Shown: positions 9,180 to 18,894, counted from the first letter of the stretch. The stretch: 64,000 nucleotides of DNA from Echinicola soli (GCF_006575665.1 NZ_CP041253.1:3137001-3201000); one strand, 5' to 3'. The notes: generated by a model not told the origin, from the sequence alone. Made by a program: numbers and translations.

Positions 9180-10463
9180 CTAGTCTTCTATCAATGGCAT
9201 GATCATAATGTCACTTTCGGTCAGCAAACTGGAATTGAACAGCAGCCATTTGCCGTCAGGGCTGATAGAATGATGGGAATGTGCTTCGCTGGAAAAGGGG
9301 CTTTTGCTAGTGAGGCGATGTCCTGTGGTCAGTAGTGTTGTATTACTTGGGTTGCCATATTCGATGCGGTAAATATCGCCATTGAAGGTGTCTCCGACGA
9401 TCCATTTTAGGTCAGTCGTTCCGGCAGTATGCCAATACCCTCCCCAGTCCTGCTGTCCGTGGAAGGTCAGTTTGTCCGTGCGGATATTCAATGAATAAAT
9501 ACCATTGTCCCCTTTTTGCAGCCTGTCCAAGTGGCCCATGATATTAAAACCAATGTGGTCTTTGTCAAGGAATACTTCATGGGTTACCCATGTTTCATCG
9601 GACTCATCATAAAGCGGGCGATTGGTTACCTGGCCATTTCTGTCGATGCTGGCCATCCAGATCCGCTGCGGTGCATCCCCGCCTGTTTCCCAGCAATACA
9701 TCATTTCACCGGCTTTGTAGGGATTGGCTTGTAAATGACCGATTCTGAAAGGAACAGTGAGCATCTCAGAGATGTTTCCCGAAGCCAAGTCCACTTGATA
9801 AATAGAGGATTCACCGTCCATTACCCGGGTGGAAAAATAAAGACTTTCTTCATCATAATCCAAGGCCATACCGTTTGGATGCATGTTGGCATCTAATACG
9901 CAGATGACGTTTTCGTAGGAGGATTTATTGGCCACTCGGCCCGTACCACTGTCTTCCAGCAGTGTTTTCAGGTCAAGCCTTATTAGCGAATCATTGCGGA
10001 AATGATAGGCGAAATTTTCCTTCCAGCCAAGGTGAAAACCACTTCCATCATCTCCAGAAGCAATCTGAGTGATTTCATGGTTGTCCATTGATATGGCATA
10101 AGCCAGCCCTTTCCCCGAGCGATCCGATCGGAATACAATGTGTTTTCCATCAGGTGTCCATTGGGGATGGGTCTGGTAGATTTTGGAGTTTTGGTGCCTG
10201 GAAGTGGTCAGGGCAATGACCTTTTTCCCAGTCACTTCATCGTCAAAGGTGAAACTTTCGGCCGGAAAGTGCTGGCCAAAGGCATTGGCACCGACCATGT
10301 CAAAGGTCTTGTCCACGTTACTTCTGGGTGAGTAATCTTTCCCCGCTATGGTCTGCGAATGGCCAAAATGGGCCCCAAAGAGGCCCATGATGATACTGCC
10401 CGTCACCATGATTTTTTTCATGAACAGGGTAGAAAAGTTGGTGGTTAATGGTGTGATTTTCAT
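9180..10463 (-). CDS. PL22-like oligouronide lyase, secreted seven-bladed propeller
   Basis: A 427-residue TolB/PD40-type beta propeller. Features match oligogalacturonate lyases (PL22): an N-terminal DEVTGKKVIALTT with HxNSKIYQTHPQWTPDG, then WIVGDTFNGDIYRIEYG and a late HSHHSISPDGKWLLF block, which in PL22 carries the metal His residues. The ATG at 10463 overlaps the SusD stop as ATGA and would be translationally coupled. A second ATG at 10421 gives a better signal peptide (MKKIMVTGSI then GHSQ), so both starts are possible. The likely reaction is beta-elimination on unsaturated or short uronate oligosaccharides in the periplasm. It is third in the SusC-SusD-lyase operon. A non-catalytic propeller cannot be excluded. 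Confidence 0.72.
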   Translation of the reverse strand: MKITPLTTNFSTLFMKKIMVTGSIIMGLFGAHFGHSQTIAGKDYSPRSNVDKTFDMVGANAFGQHFPAESFTFDDEVTGKKVIALTTSRHQNSKIYQTHPQWTPDGKHIVFRSDRSGKGLAYAISMDNHEITQIASGDDGSGFHLGWKENFAYHFRNDSLIRLDLKTLLEDSGTGRVANKSSYENVICVLDANMHPNGMALDYDEESLYFSTRVMDGESSIYQVDLASGNISEMLTVPFRIGHLQANPYKAGEMMYCWETGGDAPQRIWMASIDRNGQVTNRPLYDESDETWVTHEVFLDKDHIGFNIMGHLDRLQKGDNGIYSLNIRTDKLTFHGQQDWGGYWHTAGTTDLKWIVGDTFNGDIYRIEYGNPSNTTLLTTGHRLTSKSPFSSEAHSHHSISPDGKWLLFNSSLLTESDIMIMPLIED

Positions 10464-12034
10464 TGGTATCCTTGGTTTTGTTGTAGATTAGGATTGGCAT
10501 CGATTGCTGTACTTGGAATAGGGTAAAGTGTCCTGAAAGATTCGGAAGCTTTCTTAAATTCCCATGCGTCATTAAACTTGCCAAAGCGAATCAAATCCCT
10601 TCTTCTGGCCAGCTCAAAGGCCAATTCCCTGCCTCTTTCATTCAATATGTCTTCTAAGGTAACCGTGGTGAGCGTGGAAGCATTGCTTCGCTCTCGGACT
10701 TGGTTGACCAAGGTGGTTGCTTCTCCAAAATTCCCCTGCCTTGCCAGCGCTTCTGCTTTGATCAGCAGGACGTCTGCGTACCGGAAAAAGGCGATGTCAT
10801 TACTGGCATTTCCGCCATTGGTATTAGGGTCGAGTCCCCATTTTATCCACTTGATGCCTGCATTCATAGGTTGGTTTCTGATGCCGGTGGCGGGGATGAT
10901 TTCGTAAGGAACCGGGCCTTCTGACGAAGAGCCTTCACGATATAGGTTGCTGTTATTGTCTGGGACTACTCGCTCTACCATCACCACTTCCCCGTTACGA
11001 GGATCTTTCATCGGCCCGTGGCCCAGGAACATGTTTTTTCTGTCATCTTGGTCTTCATAAAGGTCAAAGATAGAGGGTCTGGTGCCAAAGCCATTTTGTG
11101 GGGTATAAGGCAATCCAAACAAGCCGCCACTGATCCCGGGAAGAACTTTCTGAACCAGTGGGTGGCCGATTCCCCCTGGAATATTGGGCGTATAGATGCC
11201 GCCGAAAATAAACTCTGCGTTTTCCTCATTGTCATGGACAAAATTGTCAAAGTAGTCCGGCAGCAACAGATAGGCTCCCGAGTTAATGACCATGTCGGCA
11301 TATTCTATGGCTTTGTCCCACTGGGCGGTGCCGGTGTACACTTCAGCGTTAAGATAGAGGGTCGCCAAAAGGGTGTAACCAGCCTCTCTAGTAAACCGTC
11401 CGTAGTATTCGCTTCCCACTTCGGTTTGGGAAGGAAGGTTGGGAAGGGCGGTTTCGAGTTCAGCAATGATAAAATCTACTACTTCCGCTCTCGTATTTTG
11501 TGTCGGTAAGTCCAATGGGTCTACTTTTGGTGCGGTGAAAATCGGGACATTGCCGTATAGGTCCACCAAATAGAAGTAGGCAAAAGCCCTTAATGCCTGC
11601 AGTTCTGCCCTCGGCCCTTCGATGCCCTCCAGCCCAGAAGCGTCCAAGGCATCAATCAGCGCATTGGCTTGGCCTACGGTGCCAAAAAGGGTGTTCCAAG
11701 TGCCCGCAATATAGGCGTGAGTGGCATCCCATTCATGCTCCATCAGCTGTTCAAAATCACTGTTTGCCCACCAGCCTTGGATTTTACCATGGACGACCAC
11801 TTGGTCAGCAGACAGTTCCAGTGTCCTGTATTCCGCGCCCATCCCGGTAATCTGGGCAAAGTTTCGATAGACTCCGGACAGAGAAGACAGTACTTCTTTT
11901 TCATTGGAGTAAAAAGTCTCCGGTGTGTAGATGGAGTACACTTCTTCGTCAAGGGAGCAGCTACCCAATGTGCCCAGCACTAATGCGGAAGCGAGGGTAA
12001 GCGTTTTTTTATAGCTATTGATAATATTTTTCAT
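10460..12034 (-). CDS. SusD/RagB-family surface glycan-binding lipoprotein
   Basis: A 524-residue protein with a lipoprotein signal peptide (Cys26 in LGSCSL). It has the SusD N-terminal helix pair (ETFYSNEKEVLSSLSGVYRNF), the TPR-like middle (RAFAYFYLVDLYGNVPIF) and the conserved C-terminus with RYADVLLIKAEALAR and RGRELAFELARRRDLIRFGKF. It forms the lid over the SusC barrel and binds oligosaccharide at the cell surface. It lies 46 bases downstream of SusC and is coupled to the lyase gene downstream. Confidence 0.96.
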   Translation of the reverse strand: MKNIINSYKKTLTLASALVLGTLGSCSLDEEVYSIYTPETFYSNEKEVLSSLSGVYRNFAQITGMGAEYRTLELSADQVVVHGKIQGWWANSDFEQLMEHEWDATHAYIAGTWNTLFGTVGQANALIDALDASGLEGIEGPRAELQALRAFAYFYLVDLYGNVPIFTAPKVDPLDLPTQNTRAEVVDFIIAELETALPNLPSQTEVGSEYYGRFTREAGYTLLATLYLNAEVYTGTAQWDKAIEYADMVINSGAYLLLPDYFDNFVHDNEENAEFIFGGIYTPNIPGGIGHPLVQKVLPGISGGLFGLPYTPQNGFGTRPSIFDLYEDQDDRKNMFLGHGPMKDPRNGEVVMVERVVPDNNSNLYREGSSSEGPVPYEIIPATGIRNQPMNAGIKWIKWGLDPNTNGGNASNDIAFFRYADVLLIKAEALARQGNFGEATTLVNQVRERSNASTLTTVTLEDILNERGRELAFELARRRDLIRFGKFNDAWEFKKASESFRTLYPIPSTAIDANPNLQQNQGYQ

Positions 12035-12080
12035 TGTGAGTTGATTTTAACGGTTTTAAGATCACTTTCCTTGGCAAGTA

Positions 12081-15000
12081 TCAGAAGGCAAAGCTTCCTC
12101 CCAACATGAATACACGCGGGCGTGGATAAGCCAAGTAATCGATACCAATGGCAGCATTGCCACCACCGTTTGTATTGGTCCGTACTTCTGGATCGAAACC
12201 ACTGTAACCGGTAATTACAAATAGGTTTTGGCTAGTGACGTACAGTCTTGCCCTTTTTAGAAAACCAACTGCCGAGACATCGAAGTTATAACCTATGTTA
12301 ATATTGTCCAGTCTCAGGTAGCTGCCATCTTCAATCCATCTTGAGGAGAATTGAGCGGTTTGGTCCCTGCTTACTCCGGAATTCAGTGAGGATTCCAGGA
12401 TATTGATACCGGGAGTGGAGTTGGTGTAGGAAAATTCCGCGGCTGTGTTGTTCAGTACATCATTGCCCACTACCCCCCGCAGGGTCAAGGAAGCATCAAA
12501 ATTGTTCCAGGTGAAGCGATGTGTCATTCCGTAGATAAAGTCCGGGTTGGCGTTTCCGATCACAACAAGGTCAGCACCATCAACCCCATCTTCGTCGAGG
12601 TAAGTTTCCATGCCATTCTCGTCTATGCCCGTGTACTGGCGGCCATAAAAGGTGCCCAGTGGCAATCCCGGTTTGATGATTTGCGAAAAATCCTTCGGTG
12701 TGATCACACCAGACAAGGGGGAAGTTCTGATTTCGTCCCTCGAAAACTGCTCATTGGAGAGGGAGGTGACTTCATTGCGGTTACGGGAGAAGTTGACGTT
12801 CATGTTCCATGTAAATGAACGATCGATCATCAGGTCGGCATTTAGCGAGACCTCAAGCCCTTTGTTTTCCACTTCGCCTACATTGGCCCATTGAGTGTTG
12901 ACCACCGATGGTGCTGCCGTAGAAAATTGGAGCAAAAGGTTGTTGGTGAACTTCTCGTAATAATCGATGGTACCGGTCAGACGATTTTCCCAAAAGCCGA
13001 AGTCAACACCAATGTTCAGCTGATTGGTCTGTTCCCATTGCAGGTCAGGATTGGCATAGTTGGTGGGAAGGACACTAGGGATCGCCTCACCTCCCAAAAC
13101 GTACACGGCAGATCCGGCGATACCCAGTTGCTGACGATAAAGGTCATTGGGGATTTCCTGGTTACCGGTCACCCCATATCCCAAACGCAGTTTCAGCTGA
13201 TCGAAAGCACTTGATTTCATGAAATTTTCCTCGGCCATGTTCCAGGCAAAGGCTCCGGAAGGAAAAAGTCCCCATCGGTTGTTTTCACCAAACCGGCTGG
13301 AACCGTCGTTTCTCAGGGTAAAGGTAAACAAGTAGCGGTCCTTTAGCCGGAGATTGGCACGACCAAAGACCGATGCCAGCCTGTTTGCAGACTTATATGA
13401 AGTATTGGAAAGAATATTTCCAGATTGGATCAAATTCCATTTTACCGAAGAAGAAACAAAATTGTTGGCCTCTGTAAATGTATATTCGGTCACAAAACGC
13501 TGAAAGGAATATCCTCCAAGTAGGTTTAGGTTGGTGTTATTGCCCAGGTCTTTGTTGTAGGTCAATGTCGCTTCCATAACCGAACTGTAATTTTTCAGCT
13601 TGTTGATGGAAGCTCTTCCTCCATCGGTTTCTCCTGAGGGATGCGTAGACGGCATATTGGTAAATCGTTCCACATATTGGTCGTTATGGCCCATGTTTAT
13701 CCTGAAAGTAAGCTCGTCCATAATGTCAAAGGCCACATCCACATTTCCCAAAAAGAGGTTAGTGTTACGCTCATCGTCCACTTCTACCCACGAAACGGGG
13801 TTGATCCGGAGCTCACCGATTTGGTAATAAGAGCCATCGGGATTGGTAACAGGTAGGGTAGGCGCCCATCGGATGGCATCTTTCAGGATATTGCCGCCCT
13901 CGTTGTTGATATTCGAAGAAATGGGAGTGTTGTCCTCGGCGGTTTTACCATAAGTCATATTGATGCCCAGTCTCAACCTCCCTTCCAGGGCTTTGTGTGT
14001 ACCGTTAAAGCGGGCGGTATATTTTTTTAGGCCAGAGGAAAGCAGGATCCCTTGCTGGTCAGTATAGCCCAGGGAAGCCCGGAATGTACTGGCTGCAGAA
14101 CCACCGCCAAAAGCTACATTGTGGTTTTGGCTTACCGCCGTTCGGAAGATCTCGTCCTGCCAAAAGGTGTTGGCACCCTCGTCTGGATAATTTAGCCCAT
14201 TTGATTCGGCATAATCCCGATATTGGTCAGCTGACAGTACGGGCAATGTTTTGCGGATGTTGGAAACTCCGACATAGGTGTCGTAGGTAAGTGTCTCACC
14301 ACCGCTTTTGTTTTTAGTAGTGATGATGATGACACCATTAGCCCCTCTGGAACCATAGATGGCCGTGGCAGAGGCATCTTTTAGGATATCGATGGACTCG
14401 ATATCGGACGGGTTGATGGAGTTTAGGGGATTGGTGCCTTCAGAAGAAAATGGAGAACTACCTTGCATGGAAGACACGAAATTATTGGCAGAATTAAACT
14501 GCATGGGTACTCCATCGATGACATACAGCGGTTCGTTGCCTGCCGAGATGGAATTGACCCCACGAATCCTGACCGTGGAGGCTGCTCCGGGCTGGCCACT
14601 GTTCTGGACGATGTTTACTCCAGCGACTTTTCCTTGCAGCAATTGTTCCGGAGCCACCGACATGCCGGTGTTGAAGTCTTTTTCTCCCACGGAGGAAACA
14701 GCTCCCGTGATGTCCTTCTTGCGTTGGGTACCATATCCTACCACGACTACCTCACCAAGCTGTTGAAGGTCGGCTTCCATCGTGATCGTTAACGTGGTCT
14801 TGTCACCTACAGCCACTTCTTGCCTGACAAAACCGATAGAACTGAAAATCAGCACTGCGCCTTCATCTGGAATTTCCAACGTGAATTTCCCATCAATATC
14901 GGTTACCGTGCCTGTTCCCGAGCCTTGCAGCAGTATACTTACACCAGGGAGTGGCTCGTTGTCTTCACTGGAAACCACCGTTCCGGTGATTACCTTCTCT

Positions 15001-15146
15001 GCCTCATTGATACCATTGACGGTGATCAAAGGCTTTTTGTTCATAGTGGTAGCATAGGCGTCTGAAATGCCCAAACTACACGCCGTGGATAGTAAAGCAA
15101 GCAAACTTTGCCTCCAGGGCAATCTTAGGGTAATTACTTTTTTCAT
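12081..15146 (-). CDS. SusC/RagA-family TonB-dependent glycan transporter, no STN domain
   Basis: A 1021-residue protein. A signal peptide is followed by a carboxypeptidase-regulatory-like domain (GTVVSSEDNEPLPGV at about residue 55), the SusC signature EVVVVGYGTQRKKDITGAV, a plug domain with VRIRGVNSIS and DILKDASATAIYGSRGANGV, and a large beta barrel ending in an aromatic (Phe). It imports oligosaccharides across the outer membrane with energy from TonB-ExbBD. Unlike the two other SusC proteins here, it lacks an N-terminal STN domain and has no ECF sigma/FecR pair, so it must be regulated differently. No hybrid two-component or other regulator is adjacent. Confidence 0.97.
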   Translation of the reverse strand: MKKVITLRLPWRQSLLALLSTACSLGISDAYATTMNKKPLITVNGINEAEKVITGTVVSSEDNEPLPGVSILLQGSGTGTVTDIDGKFTLEIPDEGAVLIFSSIGFVRQEVAVGDKTTLTITMEADLQQLGEVVVVGYGTQRKKDITGAVSSVGEKDFNTGMSVAPEQLLQGKVAGVNIVQNSGQPGAASTVRIRGVNSISAGNEPLYVIDGVPMQFNSANNFVSSMQGSSPFSSEGTNPLNSINPSDIESIDILKDASATAIYGSRGANGVIIITTKNKSGGETLTYDTYVGVSNIRKTLPVLSADQYRDYAESNGLNYPDEGANTFWQDEIFRTAVSQNHNVAFGGGSAASTFRASLGYTDQQGILLSSGLKKYTARFNGTHKALEGRLRLGINMTYGKTAEDNTPISSNINNEGGNILKDAIRWAPTLPVTNPDGSYYQIGELRINPVSWVEVDDERNTNLFLGNVDVAFDIMDELTFRINMGHNDQYVERFTNMPSTHPSGETDGGRASINKLKNYSSVMEATLTYNKDLGNNTNLNLLGGYSFQRFVTEYTFTEANNFVSSSVKWNLIQSGNILSNTSYKSANRLASVFGRANLRLKDRYLFTFTLRNDGSSRFGENNRWGLFPSGAFAWNMAEENFMKSSAFDQLKLRLGYGVTGNQEIPNDLYRQQLGIAGSAVYVLGGEAIPSVLPTNYANPDLQWEQTNQLNIGVDFGFWENRLTGTIDYYEKFTNNLLLQFSTAAPSVVNTQWANVGEVENKGLEVSLNADLMIDRSFTWNMNVNFSRNRNEVTSLSNEQFSRDEIRTSPLSGVITPKDFSQIIKPGLPLGTFYGRQYTGIDENGMETYLDEDGVDGADLVVIGNANPDFIYGMTHRFTWNNFDASLTLRGVVGNDVLNNTAAEFSYTNSTPGINILESSLNSGVSRDQTAQFSSRWIEDGSYLRLDNINIGYNFDVSAVGFLKRARLYVTSQNLFVITGYSGFDPEVRTNTNGGGNAAIGIDYLAYPRPRVFMLGGSFAF

Positions 15147-15454
15147 CTGGTTAATTGGGTTTAATGATAATTGGTTAACCTTTAACTTTATGTATTTTCC
15201 AAGGTATTCAATGATTTTTAAGAATCCGTTCTGGACTGTGATGTATGAAAAATGAGTATAAGTGGTGTAAAATGACTTTTTTTGGCCTGATTAAGGTGAT
15301 GAAGGGGAGAATGGGTGCTTGATACTAAAAATGCCTTTGCTCCAAAATGGCCCACCTAACCTTCCCCGCAGGGTGAGGAACTAATTTTTTCACTTTGACT
15401 TTGTCACGTTCTGAAATTACTTGACACTTTTTCTCTTACTTTTTTCTTCAAAAC

Positions 15455-15623
15455 CGTCACTGCGATCTTGTCTGGAGCCAAGCAGGCTTGTCTGGAGCCA
15501 TAGGCAGGCTTGTCTGGAGCCATAGGCAGGCTTGTCTGAAGCCAAGCAGGGAGGAACGACGGGGCAGTCTCATCTCAAGAGAAGGAGATTGCTTCACTCC
15601 GTTGCTCTGCGTTCGCAATGACG
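15455..15623. repeat. MITE-like element with four internal tandem repeats
   Basis: The ends are near-perfect inverted repeats: CGTCACTGCGA at 15455-15465 and TCGCAATGACG at 15613-15623 (10 of 11 pair). Inside, 15467-15550 holds four head-to-tail units of 20, 22, 22 and 20 bases beginning CTTGTCTG(G/A)AGCCA. The ends match the inner ends of the elements at 17928-18032 and 31890-31988, so they belong to one dispersed family. The rest of the gap 15147-15654 shows nothing else. The minus-strand SusC promoter should lie just above 15146. Confidence 0.6.
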
Positions 15624-15654
15624 TTTCAATACTCATATCTCAATACTTGATACT

Positions 15655-16791
15655 TTATTCTCTCTTCACCATCCAAGCTCCCGCAAGAAGGGGAAATAGC
15701 ATAAAGAGGCTTTTCATACGCATCATGATGCCCAAATTGCTGAGGATGTTCATGTAGACCAGTGAAGAGGCCAAGAACAGTATCAGGCCAAACTTTAAAA
15801 ATAAGGGTAGGTCTTTCCAGTTACTTCTTTTGCTTTTAATGGCCATTGCCAAGAATCCCCCCATTAAAATAAGGTTTTCAAAGGAAGCCAAAAAGGAGGT
15901 GGTATTGTGTGCATCCAAAAACAAAGGTCTAAACCAAAAGGTGAATAGCCGCATAAAAAAAGAGTAGTTGGCCATGTCCACGGAGGAACCGACTCCTTTG
16001 CCTGAAAGCATGGAGAATTGGTGATGAACGATTTGTTGGATGGCTTCTAGGCTGAAATGCTCCATCCCCACGTACCAGAGCAACGCAGGGAAGGCTGCCA
16101 ATGCCACAAGAATACAGGAAATGCCCCACCGGAATTTATATTTCTTGGAACTGCCAAACAGCAATGCGGCAAACCCAAAACTAATGAGGACAAGCCAGGC
16201 AAAATAAGTCCTGACCATAAAGATCAGCAATATTCCGATAAGGGCTCCCGTCCACTTTTTCTTGCTGATCCCCATTATGATCAAGACCAACGCAAAAAAG
16301 CACAACGCTTCCTTACCTATTCCCCCCGTCCAAAAGTGGAGGTTGGGAAGATAAAGGATGTACACTGGCCATGGCAAGCCGAGAAATGATTTCATACCTT
16401 GGTAGTCCCTGGTGAGCCGTATCAATAGCCACCTGAATCCAGTATAGCTGAGCATCGCGTAAAGGAAGAATCCAGAGAGCATATCCCAACCAAAATAGCG
16501 GGAGGGGATATAGTTTAGCCAATACATAAAAGGATACCCTATTCCGAAATAATCCCACCAACCATTGGCATCAGGGTTGGCCAGAGGGCCGTTAAGGTTC
16601 CAGTAAACAATGGCATCTCCGCCAAAAGCAGTCACATACCGATAAAAGAAATAGCTAAAGCCCAGGTGATAGACCAGTAAGATGTGCAAATGGGCGGTTT
16701 GCTGAAAAGTAAAGCCATTTTTCCGTCCCAAATAATGATTGGAATAAAACAGAAGAAAACTCAATGTAAGTAACAGTAAGGCCTGAATCAT
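15655..16791 (-). CDS. Polytopic membrane protein, paralogue of the 2409-3641 protein
   Basis: A 378-residue protein with about ten membrane segments. Conserved positions shared with the protein at 2409-3641 include LPNLHFWTGGIGKEAL, GSSVDMANYSF and TFWFRPLFLDA, in the same order and at similar spacing. The tail is short and lacks the charged extension of the other copy. It is probably a surface-polysaccharide polymerase or related inner-membrane protein; this is inference from the paralogue's neighbours. The adjacent divergent gene encodes a GNAT acetyltransferase, and acetylation of a polysaccharide would fit. Family identity is unknown to me. Confidence 0.8.
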   Translation of the reverse strand: MIQALLLLTLSFLLFYSNHYLGRKNGFTFQQTAHLHILLVYHLGFSYFFYRYVTAFGGDAIVYWNLNGPLANPDANGWWDYFGIGYPFMYWLNYIPSRYFGWDMLSGFFLYAMLSYTGFRWLLIRLTRDYQGMKSFLGLPWPVYILYLPNLHFWTGGIGKEALCFFALVLIIMGISKKKWTGALIGILLIFMVRTYFAWLVLISFGFAALLFGSSKKYKFRWGISCILVALAAFPALLWYVGMEHFSLEAIQQIVHHQFSMLSGKGVGSSVDMANYSFFMRLFTFWFRPLFLDAHNTTSFLASFENLILMGGFLAMAIKSKRSNWKDLPLFLKFGLILFLASSLVYMNILSNLGIMMRMKSLFMLFPLLAGAWMVKRE

Positions 16792-16889
16792 AGCGGTGGC
16801 AATAACATCCCGTACAAAAGTCAGGTATTGAAGTGAAAAAAAATAGCAGAGGCTGAAATATTCCCCTTGTTTCCCCCTATTTTAGTCCA

Positions 16890-17852
16890 ATGCATTTGAG
16901 AGAAGCAACGCCGACAGACCATGCTGCGATAGTAGGTTTATTAAAATGTTCTCTGGGAGAAACCATGCTGCCGAAGAGCTTGGATTTATGGCAATGGAAG
17001 CATGTGGACAATCCTTTTGGCGCATCACCGGTCCTCGTGGCGGAAGAACAGGACGATATCGTTGGGGTGCGGGCTTTTATGCAGTGGGGATTCTCACAGA
17101 GCGGCCAATTTATCAAGGCCATAAGGGCAGTGGATACAGCGGTTCATCCTGATTATCAGGGTAAAGGGATTTTTAGAAAACTGACCCATACATTGACCCA
17201 AGCATGTCGCCAAGAGGAGTATCAATTTATTTTTAATACCCCAAATTCCAAAAGCATGCCGGGCTATCTCAAGATGGGATGGCAAAAGCGGGGGAATCTA
17301 CCCATAAAAATGGCTGTGGTAAGACCTTTTGGATGGTTTTCAGGAAGAAAATCTGGAGAGTCCAAGGAAAACATTCAGCAGGATTGGCCTGCAAGCTTAC
17401 TAGCAAAGGTGTCTTCTGCTGAGATAGATGGGCTGCAGACGTGTATTTCTCCCGAATTTATCCAATGGCGATATGTACAGAATCCGCTCTTTCGGTATGG
17501 CTGGTTTTCTGATGGGGAGAGTTACCTGTGCATTTTCAGGATAAAGCCACACCAGCGATTTCAGGAATTACGGATATGTGAATTGCTCCCGTTGGGCAAT
17601 GCCAGGAAGTTCGATGCAAAAGATTTTAGTAAGCAATTAAGGCAGCAGGTCAGTGCCTATCGCGTCCCCGTCATTACATTTTCAGGTGAGTCACCGGTTT
17701 ATTTTCGATCTTTTGGGGCGTATCGTTTTTTTTCTGTTTCCAAAGGTCCCATGGTCACACTCCGGAACTTGGGCCTGGAGGATCAGCAGTTTGATGAGCT
17801 GTTTGCTCCGCAGGGCCTGGCGTTCAGCTTAGGGGATCTTGAGCTTTTTTAG
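16890..17852 (+). CDS. GNAT-family N-acetyltransferase
   Basis: A 320-residue protein. The N-terminal half is a GNAT fold: MHLREATPTDHAAIVGLL opens beta1/alpha1, and the acetyl-CoA loop is AVHPDYQGKGIFRKL (motif A, Q-x-x-G-x-G, about residues 91-105), followed by FIFNTPNSKSMPGYLKMGW. The C-terminal half resembles the second GNAT-like lobe of the two-domain acetyltransferases found in exopolysaccharide and cell-surface loci. It transfers acetyl from acetyl-CoA to an amine, possibly an amino sugar. It is divergent from the membrane protein gene with a 98-base shared spacer. Confidence 0.82.
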   Translation: MHLREATPTDHAAIVGLLKCSLGETMLPKSLDLWQWKHVDNPFGASPVLVAEEQDDIVGVRAFMQWGFSQSGQFIKAIRAVDTAVHPDYQGKGIFRKLTHTLTQACRQEEYQFIFNTPNSKSMPGYLKMGWQKRGNLPIKMAVVRPFGWFSGRKSGESKENIQQDWPASLLAKVSSAEIDGLQTCISPEFIQWRYVQNPLFRYGWFSDGESYLCIFRIKPHQRFQELRICELLPLGNARKFDAKDFSKQLRQQVSAYRVPVITFSGESPVYFRSFGAYRFFSVSKGPMVTLRNLGLEDQQFDELFAPQGLAFSLGDLELF

Positions 17853-17894
17853 GGGGATTGAAAAAGATGCTATTTGGTTTTAGCAATAGCTAAG

Positions 17895-18054
17895 AACCTG
17901 AGTTCGACCATAAAATTGATACCAATCCGTCATACGACAACCGGAGGGAGGAAGCAATCTCGTATTCTTAAGACGGGACTACCGCGTTCCCGATATAGCT
18001 ATCGGGACAGGCTATGCTTCCTCGCAGTGACGATTTTTAAATCGAATTGAGGTT
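17895..18054. repeat. MITE-like element, copy 1 (3-bp target duplication AAG)
   Basis: The outer inverted ends are AACCTGAGTTCGA at 17895-17907 and TCGAATTGAGGTT at 18042-18054. An inner inverted pair is CGTCATACGA at 17928 and TCGCAGTGACG ending at 18032. The element is flanked on both sides by AAG. Its body matches copy 2 at 31857-32040 almost base for base in the inner region. No coding capacity, so it must be mobilised in trans. The remainder of the gap 17853-18228 is AT-rich and should hold the ECF sigma promoter. Confidence 0.7.
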
Positions 18055-18228
18055 AAGAAGCTATTACGGGTCAATGAATCTTTACACTATTGACTTTCGG
18101 TAGATTTTGTAAATTGGTGTTTTTAGAGATTAATAATGTGTGATTCTTTGATATTTTGAAATAAAACAATAAAAACTTCCATTTTAGTGAGGTTGTTTTG
18201 GTACTTTCCCCCCTCTTTCTAATAGAAG

Positions 18229-18894
18229 ATGCCCAAAAACCGCACAACCATGAAACTAACCCAAAATAATACCGTGAACGTTACGGATAGTGCTTCCTCC
18301 CTCAGATCCGAAGATCATAACCAGGCAATGGTGATCTTTACGGACAAACCTGACAGTGAGGTCTGGCGTGCATTTAAGAAAGGAGATGAGCCTGCATTTA
18401 ACTATATCTACAGAAAGTTTGTCCCAGTACTTTTTAATTACGGCTACCAAGTGTGCAAGGATGACGGAATGGTCAAGGATTGTATCCAAGGGCTTTTTAT
18501 GGATCTGAGAAGAAAACGCTCCCGATTGGCGGAGGTAAGGAGCATTAAAGGATATCTTTTCACGATTTTTTACCGCGAACTGGTCAGGCAACTAAAGAGC
18601 AAGCAAAACCAGGTATTTGAGCCAATTGACTCGAATGAAGGCATCTTTCCGATCGAGGTGTCCCATGAAACCAAGCTGATCAGCAAGGAGTGGGATGATG
18701 AGATCAAAGCAGCACTTTACAAAGCTCTCAATAAACTTCCTTCCCGTCAGCGGCAGGCACTTTTGCTCCTTTATCGGGAAAACCTATCCTATGAAGAGAT
18801 TGCTCAGGTCATGGAATTCAAAGAGGTCAAAACCGCCCGTACACTCGTATACCGTGCTATTTCCAGTATGAAATCTTTACTGAAAGTAGCATAA
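18229..18894 (+). CDS. ECF RNA polymerase sigma factor (FecI-like)
   Basis: A 221-residue sigma-70 family protein. Region 2 spans about residues 45-110 (AFNYIYRKFVPVLFNYGYQV, with IQGLFMDLRRKR). Region 4 spans about 165-215 (LNKLPSRQRQALLLLYRENLSYEEIAQVM, then the recognition helix with ARTLVYRAISSMK). The start could be ATG 18229 or the internal ATG at 18250. The N-terminal 40 residues are poorly conserved in appearance. FecR follows 37 bases later and an STN-bearing SusC after that, so it should be released on substrate binding to SusC and activate the 20.1-25.0 kb genes. Confidence 0.93.
   Translation: MPKNRTTMKLTQNNTVNVTDSASSLRSEDHNQAMVIFTDKPDSEVWRAFKKGDEPAFNYIYRKFVPVLFNYGYQVCKDDGMVKDCIQGLFMDLRRKRSRLAEVRSIKGYLFTIFYRELVRQLKSKQNQVFEPIDSNEGIFPIEVSHETKLISKEWDDEIKAALYKALNKLPSRQRQALLLLYRENLSYEEIAQVMEFKEVKTARTLVYRAISSMKSLLKVA

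Noticed and set aside
15467..15550. CRISPR array
   Set aside because: The 20-22 bp units are directly adjacent with no spacers and no cas genes nearby.
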